The position numbers and the translations under genes are program-made. Below the pieces are notes generated by a model. That model ran no database searches and was not told the origin of the DNA. It saw nothing but the letters and a program-made list of their open reading frames with translations. A stretch of 64,000 bases of DNA from Aphrophora alni (lineage: Eukaryota; Arthropoda; Insecta; Hemiptera; Aphrophoridae): contig OY740768.1 in assembly GCA_963513935.1 (NCBI GenBank), positions 17,100,590 through 17,164,589 on the forward strand. Direction: 5' to 3'. Of the stretch, positions 34,262 through 46,993 are shown in pieces; the first letter of the stretch is position 1, and each line of letters begins with the position of its first letter.

Positions 34262-37200
34262 GGAATTTACACAAAATCAATATAAACAACTGACAGTTGT
34301 TAAATAAACCTTATTTAAATTCAAATTGTAAGTAAACCCTGGACTACTTTGTCATCTAAATTTAGATCAAATTAATTTAAATAATTGATAACTCTAAAAA
34401 CAAGTCAACTTTAAATTTAATCGGTGCCTAGGCTTTACTCTAGTTTATCATTAATTCATATTTAAAAATATAAACAACTTAATTAAACCCTCTTTTATAT
34501 TTAAGTGGTCGTTATATCCTAGTTTACTTACAGAAGTTTGATAAAATCAGTGTAAATAACTGGCATTGTTCAATAATTAAAAAAGTCATATTGACTGGTA
34601 GTTAGACCCTAATCTAGTTTACCATCAGAATTAGGATAACATCGTTATAAATAATCGACATTGTTCAATAATTAACCATCAATATAAGTGGCAGGTGTAT
34701 CGTAATCTTGTTTGTCCTTAGAATTTAGATAAAATCAATATAAATAACTGACAATTCGTAATTAAATGAAACTTTAAATTTAACTTTACCTAGACCCTTT
34801 AAACTTTACCTATAGTTTGCAAATAAAATCAGTGTAAATAACTGTCATTGTTCAATAATTAACCATCAATTTAAGTGGCAGGTGTATTGTAATCTTGTTT
34901 GTCCTTAGAATTTAGATAAAATCAATATAAATAACTGACAATTCGTAATTAAATGAAACTTTAAATTTAACTTTACCTAGACCCTTTAAACTTTACCTAT
35001 AGTTTGCAAATAAAATCAGTGTAAATAACTGTCATTGTTCAATAATTAACCATCAATTTAAGTGGCAGGTGTATTGTAATCTTGTTTGTCATTAGAATTT
35101 AGATAAAATAAATATAAATAACTGACAATTCGTAATTAAATGAAACTTTAAATTTAACTTTACCTAGACCCTTTAAACTTTACCTATAGTTTGCAAATAA
35201 AATCAGTGTAAATAACTGTCATTGTTCAATAATTAACCATCAATTTAAGTGGCAGGTGTATTGTAATCTTGTTTGTCCTTAGAATTTAGATAAAATCAAT
35301 ATAAATAACTGACAATTCGTAATTAAATGAAACTTTAAATTTAACTTTACCTAGACCCTTTAAACTTTACCTATAGTTTGCAAATAAAATCAGTGTAAAT
35401 AACTGTCATTGTTCAATAATTAACCATCAATTTAAGTGGCAGGTGTATTGTAATCTTGTTTGTCATTAGAATTTAGATAAAATAAATATAAATAACTGAC
35501 AATTCGTAATTAAATGAAACTTTAAATTTAACTTTACCTAGACCCTTTAAACTTTACCTATAGTTTGCAAATAAAATTCAAATAAAATCAGTGTAAATAA
35601 CTGTCATTGTTCAATAGTTAACCATCAAATTAAGTGGCAGGTAGATCGTAATATTGTTTGTCATTAGAATTTAGATAAAATCAATATAAATAACTGACAA
35701 TTCGTAATTAAATGAAACTTTAAATTTAACTTTACCTAGACCCTAAAATAGTTTGCAAATAAAATTCAAATAAAATCAGTGTAAATAACAGAACTGTCAT
35801 TGTACAATGTTTAAACTGTCAATTTAACTGATCGTTATAGGTTAAATTACTTTACCATCAGAATTCACATAAAATCAGTAAAATAACTTGGATTATTCAG
35901 ATATTAAACCTTTAATTTAACTGATCGTTAGAGACTAAATTACTTTACCATCAGAGTCCAGATAAAATCAGTAAAATAACTTGGATTATTCAGATATTAA
36001 ACTGTCAATTTAACTGATCGTTAGAGGTTAAATTACTTTACCATCAGAATTCACATAAAATCAGTAAAATAACTTAGATTATTCAGATATTAAACCTTCA
36101 ATTTAACTGATCGTTAGAGGCTAAATTACTTTACCATCAGAATCCAGATAAAATCAGTAAAATAACTTGGATTATTCAGATATTAAACCTTCAATTTAAC
36201 TGATCGTTAGAGGCTAAATTACTTTACCATCAGAATCCAGATAAAATCAGTAAAATAATTTGGATTATTCAGATATTAAACTGTCAATTTAACTGATCGT
36301 TAGAGGCTAAATTACTTTACCATCAGAATCCAAATAAAATCAGTAAAATAACTTGGATTATTCAGATATTAAACTGTCAATTTAACTGAGCGTTAGAGGC
36401 TAAATTACTTTACCATCAGAATCCAGATAAAATCAGTAAAATAACTTGGATTATTCAGATATTAAACTGTCAATTTAACTGATCGTTAGGTGGTAATTTA
36501 CCATCAGAATTCAGATAAAATCAGTAAAATAACTTGGATTATTCAGATATTAAACTGTTAATTTAACTGATCGTTAGGTGGTAATTTACCATCAGAATCC
36601 AGATAAAATCATTAAAATAACTTGGATTATTCAGATATTAAACTGTCATTTTAACTGATCGTTAGAGGCTAAATTACTTTACCATCAGAATCCAGATAAA
36701 ATCAGAAAAATAACTTGGATTATTCAGATATTAAACTGTCAATTTAACTGATCGTTAGAGGCTAAATTACTTTACCATCAGAATCCAGATAAAATCAGTA
36801 AAATAACTTAGATTATTCAGATATTAAACTGTCGATTTAACTGATCGTTAGATGGTAATTTACCATCAGAATTCAGATAAAATCAGTAAAATAACTTGGA
36901 TTATTCAGATATTAAACCTTCAATTTAACTGATCGTTAGAGGCTAAATTACTTTACCATCAGAATCCAGATAAAATCAGTAAAATAACTTGGATTATTCA
37001 GATATTAAACTGTCAATTTAACTGATCGTTAGAGGCTAAATTACTTTACCATCAGAATCCAAATAAAATCAGTAAAATAACTTGGATTATTCAGATATTA
37101 AACTGTCAATTTAACTGAGCGTTAGAGGCTAAATTACTTTACCGTCAGAATCCAGATAAAATCAGTAAAATAACTTGGATTATTCAGATATGAAACCTTC

Positions 37201-39205
37201 AATTTAACTGATCGTTAGAGGCTAAATTACTTTACCATCAGAATCCAGATAAAATCAGTAAAATAACTTGGATTATTCAGATATTAAACCTTCAATTTAA
37301 CTGATCGTTAGAGGCTAAATTACTTTACCATCAGAATCCAGATAAAATCAGTAAAATAACTTGGATTATTCAGATATTAAACCTTCAATTTAACTGATCG
37401 TTAGAGGCTAAATTACTTTACCATCAGAATCCAGATAAAATCAGTAAAATAACTTGGATTATTCAGATATTAAACTGTCAATTTAACTGATCGTTAGAGG
37501 CTAAATTACTTTACCATCAGAATCCAGATAAAATCAGTAAAATAACTTGGATTATTCAGATATTAAACCTTCAATTTAACTGATCGTTAGAGGCTAAATT
37601 ACTTTACCATCAGAATCCAGATAAAATCAGTAAAATAACTTGGATTATTCAGATATTAAACTGTCAATTTAACTGATCGTTAGAGGCTAAATTACTTTAC
37701 CATCAGAATCCAAATAAAATCAGTAAAATAACTTGGATTATTCAGATATTAAACTGTCAATTTAACTGAGCGTTAGAGGCTAAATTACTTTACCATCAGA
37801 ATCCAGATAAAATCAGTAAAATAACTTGGATTATTCAGATATTAAACTGTCAATTTAACTGATCGTTAGGTGGTAATTTACCATCAGAATTCAGATAAAA
37901 TCAGTAAAATAACTAGGATTATTCAGATATTAAACTGTTAATTTAACTGATCGTTAGGTGGTAATTTACCATCAGAATCCAGATAAAATCAGTAAAATAA
38001 CTTGGATTATTCAGATATTAAACTGTCAATTTAACTGATCGTTAGGTGGTAATTTACCATCAGAATTCAGATAAAATCAGTAAAATAACTTGGATTATTC
38101 AGATATTAAACTGTCATTTTAACTGATCGTTAGAGGCTAAATTACTTTACCATCAGAATCCAGATAAAATCAGTAAAATAACTTGGATTATTCAGATATT
38201 AAACTGTCAATTTAACTGATCGTTAGGTGGTAATTTACCATCAGAATTCAGATAAAATCAGTAAAATAACTTGGATTATTCAGATATTAAACTGTTAATT
38301 TAACTGATCGTTAGGTGGTAATTTACCATCAGAATCCAGATAAAATCATTAAAATAACTTGGATTATTCAGATATTAAACTGTCATTTTAACTGATCGTT
38401 AGAGGCTAAATTACTTTACCATCAGAATCCAGATAAAATCAATAAAATAACTTGGATTATTCAGATATTAAACGGTCAATTTAACTGATCGTTAGGTGGT
38501 AATTTACCATCAGGATTCAGATAAAATCAGTAAAATAACTTGGATTATTCAGATATTAAACTGTTAATTTAACTGATCGTTAGGTGGTAATTTACCATCA
38601 GAATCCAGATAAAATCATTAAAATAACTTGGATTATTCAGATATTAAACTGTCATTTTAACTGATCGTTAGAGGCTAAATTACTTTACCATCAGAATCCA
38701 GATAAAATCAGTAAAATAACTTGGATTATTCAGATATTAAACTGTCAATTTAACTGATCGTTAGATGGTAATTTACCATCAGAATTCAGATAAAATCAGT
38801 AAAATAACTGGGGTTGTTCAATAATTAAACCGTCAATTTAACTGATCGTTAGACACCTACTAGTTTGCCATCAGAATTCGGATAAAATCGATATAAATGA
38901 CTGACATTGTTCAATATTTAACCATCAATTACTCGCAGTTAGATCGTAATCTAGTTTGTCATCAGAATTTAGGTAAAATCAATATAAATAACTGATATTA
39001 CAATCTTAAATTTAACCTGTCCTAGACTAGTTTGCAAATGAAATTCGGATAAAATCGGTATAAAGAACTAACATTTTTCAATAATTAAACCGTCAAATTC
39101 AAATGGTAGGTAGTTAAATCTATTTTAGTTTTCCATCAGAAGTTAGATAAAATCATTAATCAAAATAAATAACTGACAATTTATAATTAAATGACACTTT
39201 AAATT
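34262..39205. repeat. Satellite array with ~93-bp monomer (187-bp dimers on the left, monomers on the right)
   Basis: About 34,262-34,640 holds strongly diverged monomers. About 34,640-35,800 is a tandem array with a 187-bp period (for example AACCATCAATTTAAGTGGCA at 187-base spacing). About 35,800-38,860 is a nearly homogeneous array with a 93-bp period and a shorter 87-88-bp variant, roughly 32 copies of a unit containing TTGGATTATTCAGATATTAA and TTTAACTGATCGTTAGAGG. From 38,860 to 39,205 the monomers are diverged again. 187 is twice 93, and both halves of the dimer contain AAAATCA(A/G)T(A/G)TAAATAACT-like phrases, so the dimer is two diverged monomers. Marked variants (ACTGAGCGTTAGAGG at 36,389, 37,118 and 37,769) recur at multi-monomer spacing, indicating higher-order duplication. 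The array is non-coding. Confidence 0.93.
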
Positions 39206-39207
39206 TA

Positions 39208-39602
39208 TTTTGTATATACTATTCGTATCTGTCAAATGTAGTCTTTATTTTTATTTTAACTTTACCTTCTATGTGGCTACATGTTTCGCTGCCACAGGCA
39301 GCATCATCAGGCCAGCTGTTATGTCCATCAAACACTTACAAATACACAACACTTGTAACACATATTTTTATACATTTTTTGTACACGTCATATAATAAAT
39401 AAATTATGTTTAACGTTGTTACACTTTTGAGGTACCTCCTTCTGGTGTATTTCCTTTAAAATTTGTGTTACAAGTGCTGTGTATTTGTAAGTGTTTGATG
39501 GACATAACAGCTGGCCTGTGGCAGCGAAATATGTAGCCACATAGAAGGTAAAGTTAAAATAAAAATAAAGACTACATTTGACAGATACGAATAGTATATA
39601 TA
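39208..39602. mobile_element. Hammerhead-bearing foldback element inserted in the satellite
   Basis: The ends TATACTATTCGTATCTGTCA and its inverse TGACAGATACGAATAGTATA bound two arms that share CTTTACCTTCTATGTGGCTA and TTTGATGGACATAACAGCTG in inverted form. Satellite-type sequence lies on both sides (to 39,205 and from about 39,620), so the element inserted into the array. The minus-strand arm carries a complete hammerhead. The plus-strand arm (about 39,504-39,545) lost about 13 bases covering CUGAUGA and half of stem II. Confidence 0.85.
39270..39335 (-). ncRNA. Hammerhead ribozyme motif, complete
   Basis: On the minus strand: TGGC, CTGATGA (39,310-39,304), spacer T, GCTGCC, loop TGT, GGCAGC, GAAA (39,287-39,284), CATGTA, GCCA. 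Stem II is a perfect 6-bp hairpin, and stem I has 4 bp (TGGC/GCCA). Stem III is the short palindrome ACATGT, and cleavage would fall after GTA. All invariant core bases are present. This is the best-formed hammerhead in the window. Self-cleavage is predicted, not shown. Confidence 0.8.
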
Positions 39603-39619
39603 AAATAAAAAAATATATG

Positions 39620-39870
39620 TAGTTCTAGGGCTGTTCAACAATGAACTTTAAATTTAACTAGTTTGCCAACTTATTTTCGATTTAAGACGATATAAGGAAC
39701 TTATAATTATAAAAATAAATAAAACTGGTTTAAATTTCAGTGGTTGCTAGACTCTAGTCTCGTTTGTTTACCATCGGAATTTAGAAGGATTGATTTTAAC
39801 TTAAACCACTCACAGATTTCTAATAAATGATTTCAGTTAACCAAAACAGTTAAAACGTAGCCTAGTTTAC
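39620..39870. repeat. Diverged satellite monomers right of the inserted element
   Basis: Phrases such as CTTTAAATTTAACTAG, GTTTACCATCGGAATTTAGA and GTTGCTAGACTCTAGTCT match the diverged monomers on the left flank of the array, so the satellite continues here. Confidence 0.6.
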
Positions 39871-40596
39871 CAGTGGTTTTTATATGAAATCAAATGGGAG
39901 GAGCAGAGCAAATCAATGGAGGAAATGCCAATGTTCCATTCATTTGAAACCACACATTGTCGAGGTTACACAATCCATTGCATCATATCTATGGACACGG
40001 TTAACAGAAATCTATCCCACAATCATTCTGTTGTTATTTTAAAATACTCCAAGTGTTTTCTTTCGTTTCAGAAATGAAAAGTAAATCCTGGATAAATAAT
40101 CTCACGTGCATTCTTTCTCACACATACCTTATGCACGCTTAGATCGTATAAAAATTTGTTAAGGCGTAAAACCTCTCGGTCATCATCGCCTTACAAAAAA
40201 TGTGGGAAACAAATAAAATAAGTTTTTACTACTAATAGACGTAATCCAATTTATTTTAATCAAATCCATTTTGGTTGATTTTGAGGAAGTTCTTTTGTGT
40301 TTTAATCGTCTACCAATCTTACAAATGATATTAAACCTTTTAATATTAAAATTAAAAATATATAACAGTAATTTAATCGTACTAAAAAGTTTTCTTTAAA
40401 AAATTACCTTTCTGCTTACAAGATTGTTATGATATTAATATAATTCTGCGGTAGTTTTTAAAATTGAAACTTCTGTCATAGAAGAGAGAAGTTGTACCAT
40501 TTCCTCAAATCCGTTATTATCGATTCTCACCGATATACCGCGCTAACAGCACCCATTTCTACCCAATCCCGGGAGAACCTCGCTGAAATTATCTTT

Positions 40597-40750
40597 TCAT
40601 GTAGTCTTGGGTTAGATCCCTCTCTTTCCTATCAGGTCTCTCTTAACTAACTCTTGAGACTATTAGAATATGCGAGAGTTAAGAGGTGGTCTTCCTTTTG
40701 TTTTTTGTTTGAAAGCGTTTTTCCCCTTTAAACAACAGGAGGAAAAGAAA
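40597..40750 (+). repeat. Dispersed repeat family F, copy 2
   Basis: TTTTCATGTAGTCTTGGGTT, AGATCCCTCTC, CTATCAGGTCTCTCTTAAC and AACTCTTGAGACTATTAGAA match the copies at 32.6, 48.55 and 56.66 kb. The related phrase GGCG(T/A)AAAACC followed by CGGTCATCATCG occurs nearby at about 40,163-40,192 and again at 41,200-41,225, and probably belongs to the other end of the same family. Confidence 0.6.
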
Positions 40751-41194
40751 GACGCCCATTTTTTGTCACTGTAAACGAGTCGTTTTTACAAGAAGTTCAT
40801 TAACCAAAAATGTGTCTGTAAATTTCAAAATGGGGAATTTTTTAAAATTTCATAAAACTATTTTTAGGATTATATTTAGGATTTCACCTGTACGTTGCAC
40901 AATAGCTTATTTTGTACAGCTTAAAATCTACATACAATGAGACAAAAATGTCTTGTTGTAAAAATTAGGATTAGGTTTAACTAACCCCCCCCCAAAATCA
41001 TATAAAACGGATAACCCCAAAATTAGACAAAAATCAGAAATAATAATTTTAGTAGCCGCAATTTTTGTCCAATTTAGCGTGTAGAATAGATTAACCATTC
41101 GTTAAATATGATTTAAAAAAAAAAGTTGGAAATTTTCAAAATGTTTGAAACAAAATTTTGTAGTTAATTGTTATCTAGGATTTTTTCTTGTTTT

Positions 41195-41310
41195 CTAAAG
41201 GCGAAAAACATGCCGGTCATCATCGTCAAAAAAAAAAAAAAAAAAAAAAAAAAGAATATAAAATAAGACATCTAGCTCTAATAGCATCAGGGTCGGACGA
41301 AAACATAAGT
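41195..41310. repeat. Family F end fragment with poly-A
   Basis: AAGGCGAAAAACATGCCGGT, CATCATCG, then a run of about 25 A, then ATAAAATAAGACATCTAG and a block like AGCATCAGGGTCGGACG. The same order appears in the inverted copy at 48.6-48.8 kb. A similar fragment sits at about 58,350-58,395. Confidence 0.5.
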
Positions 41311-42130
41311 TCCACTTGCTTTATGTATGCTATAATAAAATTGTAAAAAATAATAGTGTTATTGTTATTAAAACTGTAGTAAAAATTATGTGTATTTTTG
41401 TAAAAGTATCTTTCTCGCCCTCGACAAATTGCTACCTTCCGCTGCGTCTGATGTGCCTTTTTCTCTCCTGCAACAAAGTCAACTTTGCACCATTAATAAA
41501 CAAATACTTTTCATGTGTTTTTTATGGGTGTATTTTACTTGTTAAGATAAGTTCAATAAAGTCAGTACTTTTTATTCATATAATGTCCGGAATTAACCAA
41601 ACCTTTTATAGTCGGAAGATTCAAAAAGAGGTAGCAATTTATCATTATCACTAAAAATTACGACATTGGGAAGTATTTGGGCAATGTAACTTTGGATTGC
41701 GAAGAGAGAGGGTGTTAAAATTGCTATCGATTTGTAAGCAATAGCAGGGGGTCTACAATACGATTTAGCGATAATAACCAATAAAATAAAATTTGTAAAG
41801 TTATAAGCTGATAAACGTCCAAAACATTCAAATGAATTATGAACAGAAATGTAAGAAACTTATATCATTGGAAAGAAAAATTCAAAAGGAATCGGAAAAA
41901 AACACAAATTGAATTCAAATGAGGAATGTGGTTGAACGAATGGTCGCCTCACTCTAACGCACGCGCCATCTCACACAGGCGCGCAGAGGCCTGGCCGATA
42001 CTTGTCTTGGGCTACCCCCATGAGTTACCCTACTGCACTTCACTTGATTAAACTTAAATTTATTTAATTTGATGTTTTATAATAAATTCTGTAATATATT
42101 TTTATTCTACACTTCATTACATGATAAATG
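41311..42130. other. Unassigned intronic sequence
   Basis: Includes a GC-richer patch at about 41,935-42,035 (CTCACTCTAACGCACGCGCC). The open frame at 41,316-41,654 has no recognisable domain. Confidence 0.4.
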
Positions 42131-42144
42131 AGAGCAAACAATGT

Positions 42145-42518
42145 ATAACACTTGTAAAGAGTTTAGAACACTTGCAAAGAGTTTGCAACACTTGTAAAGA
42201 GTGAGCAACACTTGTAAAGAGTTTGCAACACTTGTAAAGAGTTTGCAACACTTGTAAAGAGTTTGCAACACTTGTAAAGAGTTTGCAACACTTGTAAAGA
42301 GTTTGCAACACTTGTAAAGAGTTTGGAACACTTTCAAAGAGTTTGCAACACTTGTAAAGAGTTTGCAACACTTGTAAAGAGTTTGGACCACTTGTAAAGA
42401 GTTTGGAACACTAGTAAAGAGTTTGCAACACTTGCAAAGAGTTTGCAACACTTGCAAAGAGTTTGCAACACTTGTAAAGAGTTTGCAACAATTGTAAAGA
42501 GTTTGCAACACTGTTAAA
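42145..42518. repeat. 20-bp minisatellite, about 19 copies
   Basis: Unit ACTTGTAAAGAGTTTGCAAC with single-base variants (GGAAC, CTTGC, GACC). Because 20 is not a multiple of 3, a 60-bp cycle makes a 20-residue repeating peptide, and two minus-strand frames stay open across the array by periodicity alone. I do not regard these as genes. Confidence 0.95.
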
Positions 42519-44967
42519 GATTTAACATTTGTAAGAAACATCGAAATAAATTATATATCATATGTTTCTTACTGCTATTCTCGTCCTTTAACAAATACAA
42601 ATATATCTCGCTAAAAACCATTAATTTATAACCCTTCCTCGCATATCAACGATTACGATGTGGCCCGCGTATACAACTCACGAATTTAGTTTTACCTATT
42701 CAGGTTATCAATTATATACCACTTTGGAATATTTTTCTTTTAGGGTCGGCAATCTTTTTCTTCATTCTATTAATATCTAAAATTCACTTTAAAACCGTAT
42801 TTAGATTGAAAAATAATTTATAATGTTTTGGCAATTTATGGGCGAGTTATCGAACAATTGTAAAAATGTCCTCTTGCGGAATCTGTTCAAAAGAATGGCT
42901 ACATTTTAACTCTAATAATTACAAAACGCTGAATTTATACAGTCGCGTTTAAGAACCGCTGTGAGAGTGGAAAAGTGCACTAACACATACTGTAGGATAG
43001 GTAAAATCGTCTTTATCCACCATATAAAACTTCTATACAATCAAATTTAAATCAGATTGTCATGAAGAGTTAACGATTTAAGGGCAACAAATCTTGTTTT
43101 TGATCACTATAGTTATTGTAGAATGCCATTTACTGGATCGAATTAAAAAACATATTTACGTCATAAACCACTCCCGCTCGACATTTTAACTGCACAGTAA
43201 AAATTGTTCTTACTGGATATCTAGCTTCATTATTGATATTAAAAGATCTGAATAATAAAAGTAGCAAAACAGTTTTTTTACGAAAAACTTTTAAAATGAC
43301 CAAATTGGGTGGATTTATACCTACAGTAGGTTTTTGAATACCAAAACTGGATGGATTTATACCTATAAGTTTTTTGATACTCTAAACTACACTTTGAATA
43401 CAAAATATTGCTGTTAAATCACATTTCTGCCAAACAAAACATAGTACGACTGGCCTATAAGTTAACACGTGATACCTGCAAAGGCAAAGAGAATCCACCT
43501 ACAATTCTAAGCAGGTCATAAAAATAGTATACTAATAAAAATATAAACAGTGATCAGACAAGTACATAAACCGGTAAATTCTAGCCAGGTGATTGACATT
43601 CGTAGCTGGCCTACGCTTCTTAGCGTTTACTTGGCACTCGAACAACTTTGAAGGATTAACTCTCAAGGTCCTGTCACGGATTATAATGCTTTATTTTAGA
43701 TAAATAAAGACGCACGCTTACAAGTTATACAATTTTTGTTATAATTTTAATTCGATCAGCTTATAACAGTTAGCAAACTTTTGCGCGTTTCCATCCGATT
43801 CCGCACAGCTTCCCAACGGTCTAATTTCCGATGACTGATATCTATTTAGCAAATGACAAGAAAAACTAGTTAGCAACGCCCCTCATATTTTGTTGATCCC
43901 TAAATCTTAATCCACACTTGGGATGCGGCATTCTACAGGCGATCGCTTATTTGGAATGAGAATATAGGACAGTATTGTTCAATAAAAAGGAAATGGACAG
44001 CACCTCTAACCCCCTTGTCAGGTCATCTTATGTCCTTATATAAATTAGACATTCCTGTACACATTTTGTTTCACCTTGAATGATTATTTGAAACATTTAA
44101 ATTGTTCTTATACAGTAGGAAAACATTTATTAAGCATACAAATTACATCACGTTGGATCAGATCTAGTCTATAGAAAACTTTCGGAGATGGAAAACAGCT
44201 GGTAATAAATGTTATTCTTGCGGTTACTATGGTGATATGTGTTATGGTACCTTTGTCTTGATGAAACTGGTGAAAAACTTTTGTTGGGTTTAGCTTTGAA
44301 ATGAAGTAAAACTTACATCAACAGGAACATTAAATAAAATCAAAATAACGCATTTAAATTAAATGTTGGAAGATTTCTCTTCACGAATTCAAACAAACAT
44401 AACTTCAACCATCGCTTAATGTTTTTAGATGTTCTAAGTCGTGTGCTGACGTCAATATTGCCAATTTCTCGAGTGATGTCGCAAAGATGTCTAATTTCTA
44501 CCAAGAAACTCGGGGGAAAAATTCGATCCCAAAACGTTAAAAAACTTACTAAATCCAACTAATTTTTAACAGATTTTGTGAATTATGCTACAGCCTTTGA
44601 TCTACTCAACTCTCGCTTCTCTTTCAGTCTTCTCACACCCGCTACTGCCAGATCCCAAATGTCACCTTCCACACATCCTTATCTTCTTCCAAATCACCCT
44701 ACTCAATCTAGTTGCGTCCAGTTTCTCGATGTATTAATTTCCCCCTTCTATTAGAGTGGTCAATTATAATCGGTTTTATGTCCTTTAATTCCTATCCTTA
44801 TTTGGGCCAGGAGAGCAGTGTAGGCTCAATTGGTTTAGGCTTACGTTTATCACGCTATATTTCGAAATAGTGAATCGCCCTTTTAAGCAGGTTCGGAGCT
44901 GGGTTAATTTCGTTGGGCTTTTCCATTTGTTACCTACTTGTGCATCTTAATAACGGGAATCTGACTT
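42519..44967. other. Unassigned intronic sequence
   Basis: No recognisable gene. It contains a perfect CRE palindrome TGACGTCA at 44,447-44,454 inside a minus-strand open frame (44,558-44,340) that I cannot identify. A moderately GC-rich patch lies at about 43,590-43,960. Confidence 0.4.
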
Positions 44968-45561
44968 CTGTATTGCTACTTGGGCATGACACTAGACGCA
45001 AGATTGCGATGGAAGGTACGTGTTAAAAAGAAACGTAATGAAGTAAATCTCAAACTAAGGCAAATGCATTGGCTTCTTGGGCGACATTCAGAGCTGTCAG
45101 TGTACAATGAACTATTACTTTATAAACAAGCCCTAAAACCTATCTGGACTTATCTGGTGTGCAGCTTTGGGGCTGCGCAAAAGAAGCAACATTAAAATTA
45201 TTCAAACATATCAAAATAAAGTACTGAGGGGCATTGTTAATGCCCTATGGTACATACGCAATGATGATCTCCATAAGGATTTACAAATTGCTACAGTTTA
45301 CGAAGAGGTTCGACGATTTGCTAGGAAGCATGAAGAAAGACTGCATAAGCACCATAACATCGAGATGCTACAAGTTCTCGACAATTCTGTTCAAGTTTGG
45401 CGGTTGGACAGGATAAAACCGTTTGATTTGGCCTAAGACAAGACTAATATTGTAAATAACACAAGAACAAGTGATTTTGATGCGCAGCCAACAAACGCTT
45501 TCATTTTATAGAAATATTGATAGATGGACTAAGTTCAGTTTCAATTGTAAAAAAAAAAAAA
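44968..45561 (+). mobile_element. 5'-truncated jockey LINE with poly-A tail
   Basis: Frame 1 (44,980 onward) reads MTLDARLRWKVRVKKKRNEV, then LRQMHWLLGRHSELSVYNEL and KQALKPIWTY. After a small insertion the frame changes (VQLWGCAK). After a one-base loss it continues in a third frame as RSNIKIIQTYQNKVLRGIVN, RNDDLHKDLQIATVYEEVRR and ends RIKPFDLA at 45,436. This is the C-terminal end of jockey ORF2, a very common pattern in hemipteran genomes. The 3' UTR ends in an A13 tail at about 45,549-45,561. Two frameshifts make it defective. Confidence 0.92.
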
Positions 45562-46993
45562 CTATAGCGTACAGATCTTTAAAAGCGTGAAAATTGGATC
45601 TATACGATTTCAGATAAACTTTAATTTTTGTTGTCTTTTTACCGCTGTGCGAGGACGTTTAAATCGCTAAAATACGCTTTATGTATTACTTTAGTTTTTT
45701 ATTTATTTAAATTCATTTTTATCGTGAAAATCCATAATGGGAAATATATAACACAACGCACATTTTAAGTCGTTCAAAATTCTGAATTTGATATTACTCA
45801 AAGTTTGAGAAGTCGGTAAATTAATAAACAAAAACGTGAAGTTTACAGTCGTAATGACAGTAGTAGAAACCTACAAGAACTATGCACTCTGCATAAGAAT
45901 GTTTCGACTTCGGCCTACCTCATTGATGATTATGAGTATGAGAAAGTACGTTGAGAATGCGATGTCACAGTCACAGCTGCCATTCTACTTTACATGGAAT
46001 GCTGTTTTCATACAAACATCTTCGTACAAGCTTGTAAGCGCCTCTAGTCTGTGCCCGGTTTTCTTCGTCCTTGTTTAAATTAGAATATATTCAGTCTTCC
46101 TCCCTCTTTTGAATAAGTATTTGGTACATCAACTGTAGGTACTTATTATGTATTTATCAGAATAGAAGATTGCAATTTGTGATTTTTTATATGTGTGAAT
46201 GTAATAAATGGTGAGGTGAAATTTTAAAGTTGAAAATAGTACGCCTATGTGTTTATAGATATATCAAGTTATAGTTTCCATTGTTTTTCGTAACAAAACA
46301 TTTTGCTTAGAAATTTACGAAATCAAAAAATAATAGTGGGTAAAGTTAAAGAAACTTTTGTGATTTTTTTTACCCACTGTTTATCTAAGCTATAATTTGT
46401 ACCAATATTGGAATATTGGTAAAAATCGACCAGAACTGGGCTCTGTCAGTAAATTTAAATCTAGTTTTCTATTTTTAAAAAAAGAACGAACATGTTGTAA
46501 AAAAAATAATAAAATAAAAAAAAAATAAACAGAAAATTACTTTTATAAATTTCGGTCACTTAAAATCTTTGTCATTTAAAAGAAATAATATCATAGAAGT
46601 AAAAGAAATAATATCGTAGAAGTAAAACTGATTTATTAAAAAATTTATAAATAAATAATATCATAGAAGTAAATAATCACATCAAAACAAACAAACAAAT
46701 TATTTGCTAGTATGGTATGTTCATGTGTGAATTTATCTTTAAGGTTTAAGGATATTTTATATTTCCCCGCTTGTGTACGCTTTACGTGTTCACTTTGTCG
46801 ATTTTATGCCATCATAATTAAGTTCATCTCTTACTGAAGAAAAATTTCATGAAAATCGGTTGAGTTCAGATTTTCAAACTAAACAGAAACGTAATAAAAT
46901 AATGATAGTTATCTAATTGTAATTGACAAAAGTATGTTTCCTGGGCCTTGTAAATGAAAAATTGTCTATATAGGGGTCTTGCCCAGTAGGGTA
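45562..46993. other. Unassigned intronic sequence with small local repeats
   Basis: Includes a tandem ATAATATC(A/G)TAGAAGTAAA repeat (about 46,580-46,670) and a hairpin AGTGGGTAAA / TTTACCCACT (about 46,335-46,380). Near 45,900 a phrase TGTTTCGACTTCGG recalls the GAAAC half of a hammerhead but lacks a good core. Confidence 0.45.

Noticed and set aside
35800..38860. Tandem units that could be mistaken for a CRISPR array
   Set aside because: Units are contiguous with no unique spacers, have satellite structure, and the genome is eukaryotic.
35800..38860. Possible hammerhead in the satellite monomer (CTGATGG on the minus strand)
   Set aside because: The last core base is G, not A, and there is no GAAA box at the right distance.
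41316..41654. 112-residue open frame
   Set aside because: Lys/Val/Cys-rich with no motif, in repeat-flanked AT-rich DNA, and no splice or start support.
42107..42541. 144-residue minus-strand open frame with 20-residue repeats
   Set aside because: It lies wholly in the 20-bp minisatellite, a second frame is open in the same place, and there is no domain, start context or splice support.
44340..44558. 72-residue minus-strand frame with TREIGNIDVSTRLRTSKNI
   Set aside because: Looks somewhat protein-like and may be a transposon relic, but I could not tie it to a family.
45890..45945. Hammerhead at GTCGAAACATTC on the minus strand
   Set aside because: The GAAAC box is present, but the CUGANGA core is not convincingly there.
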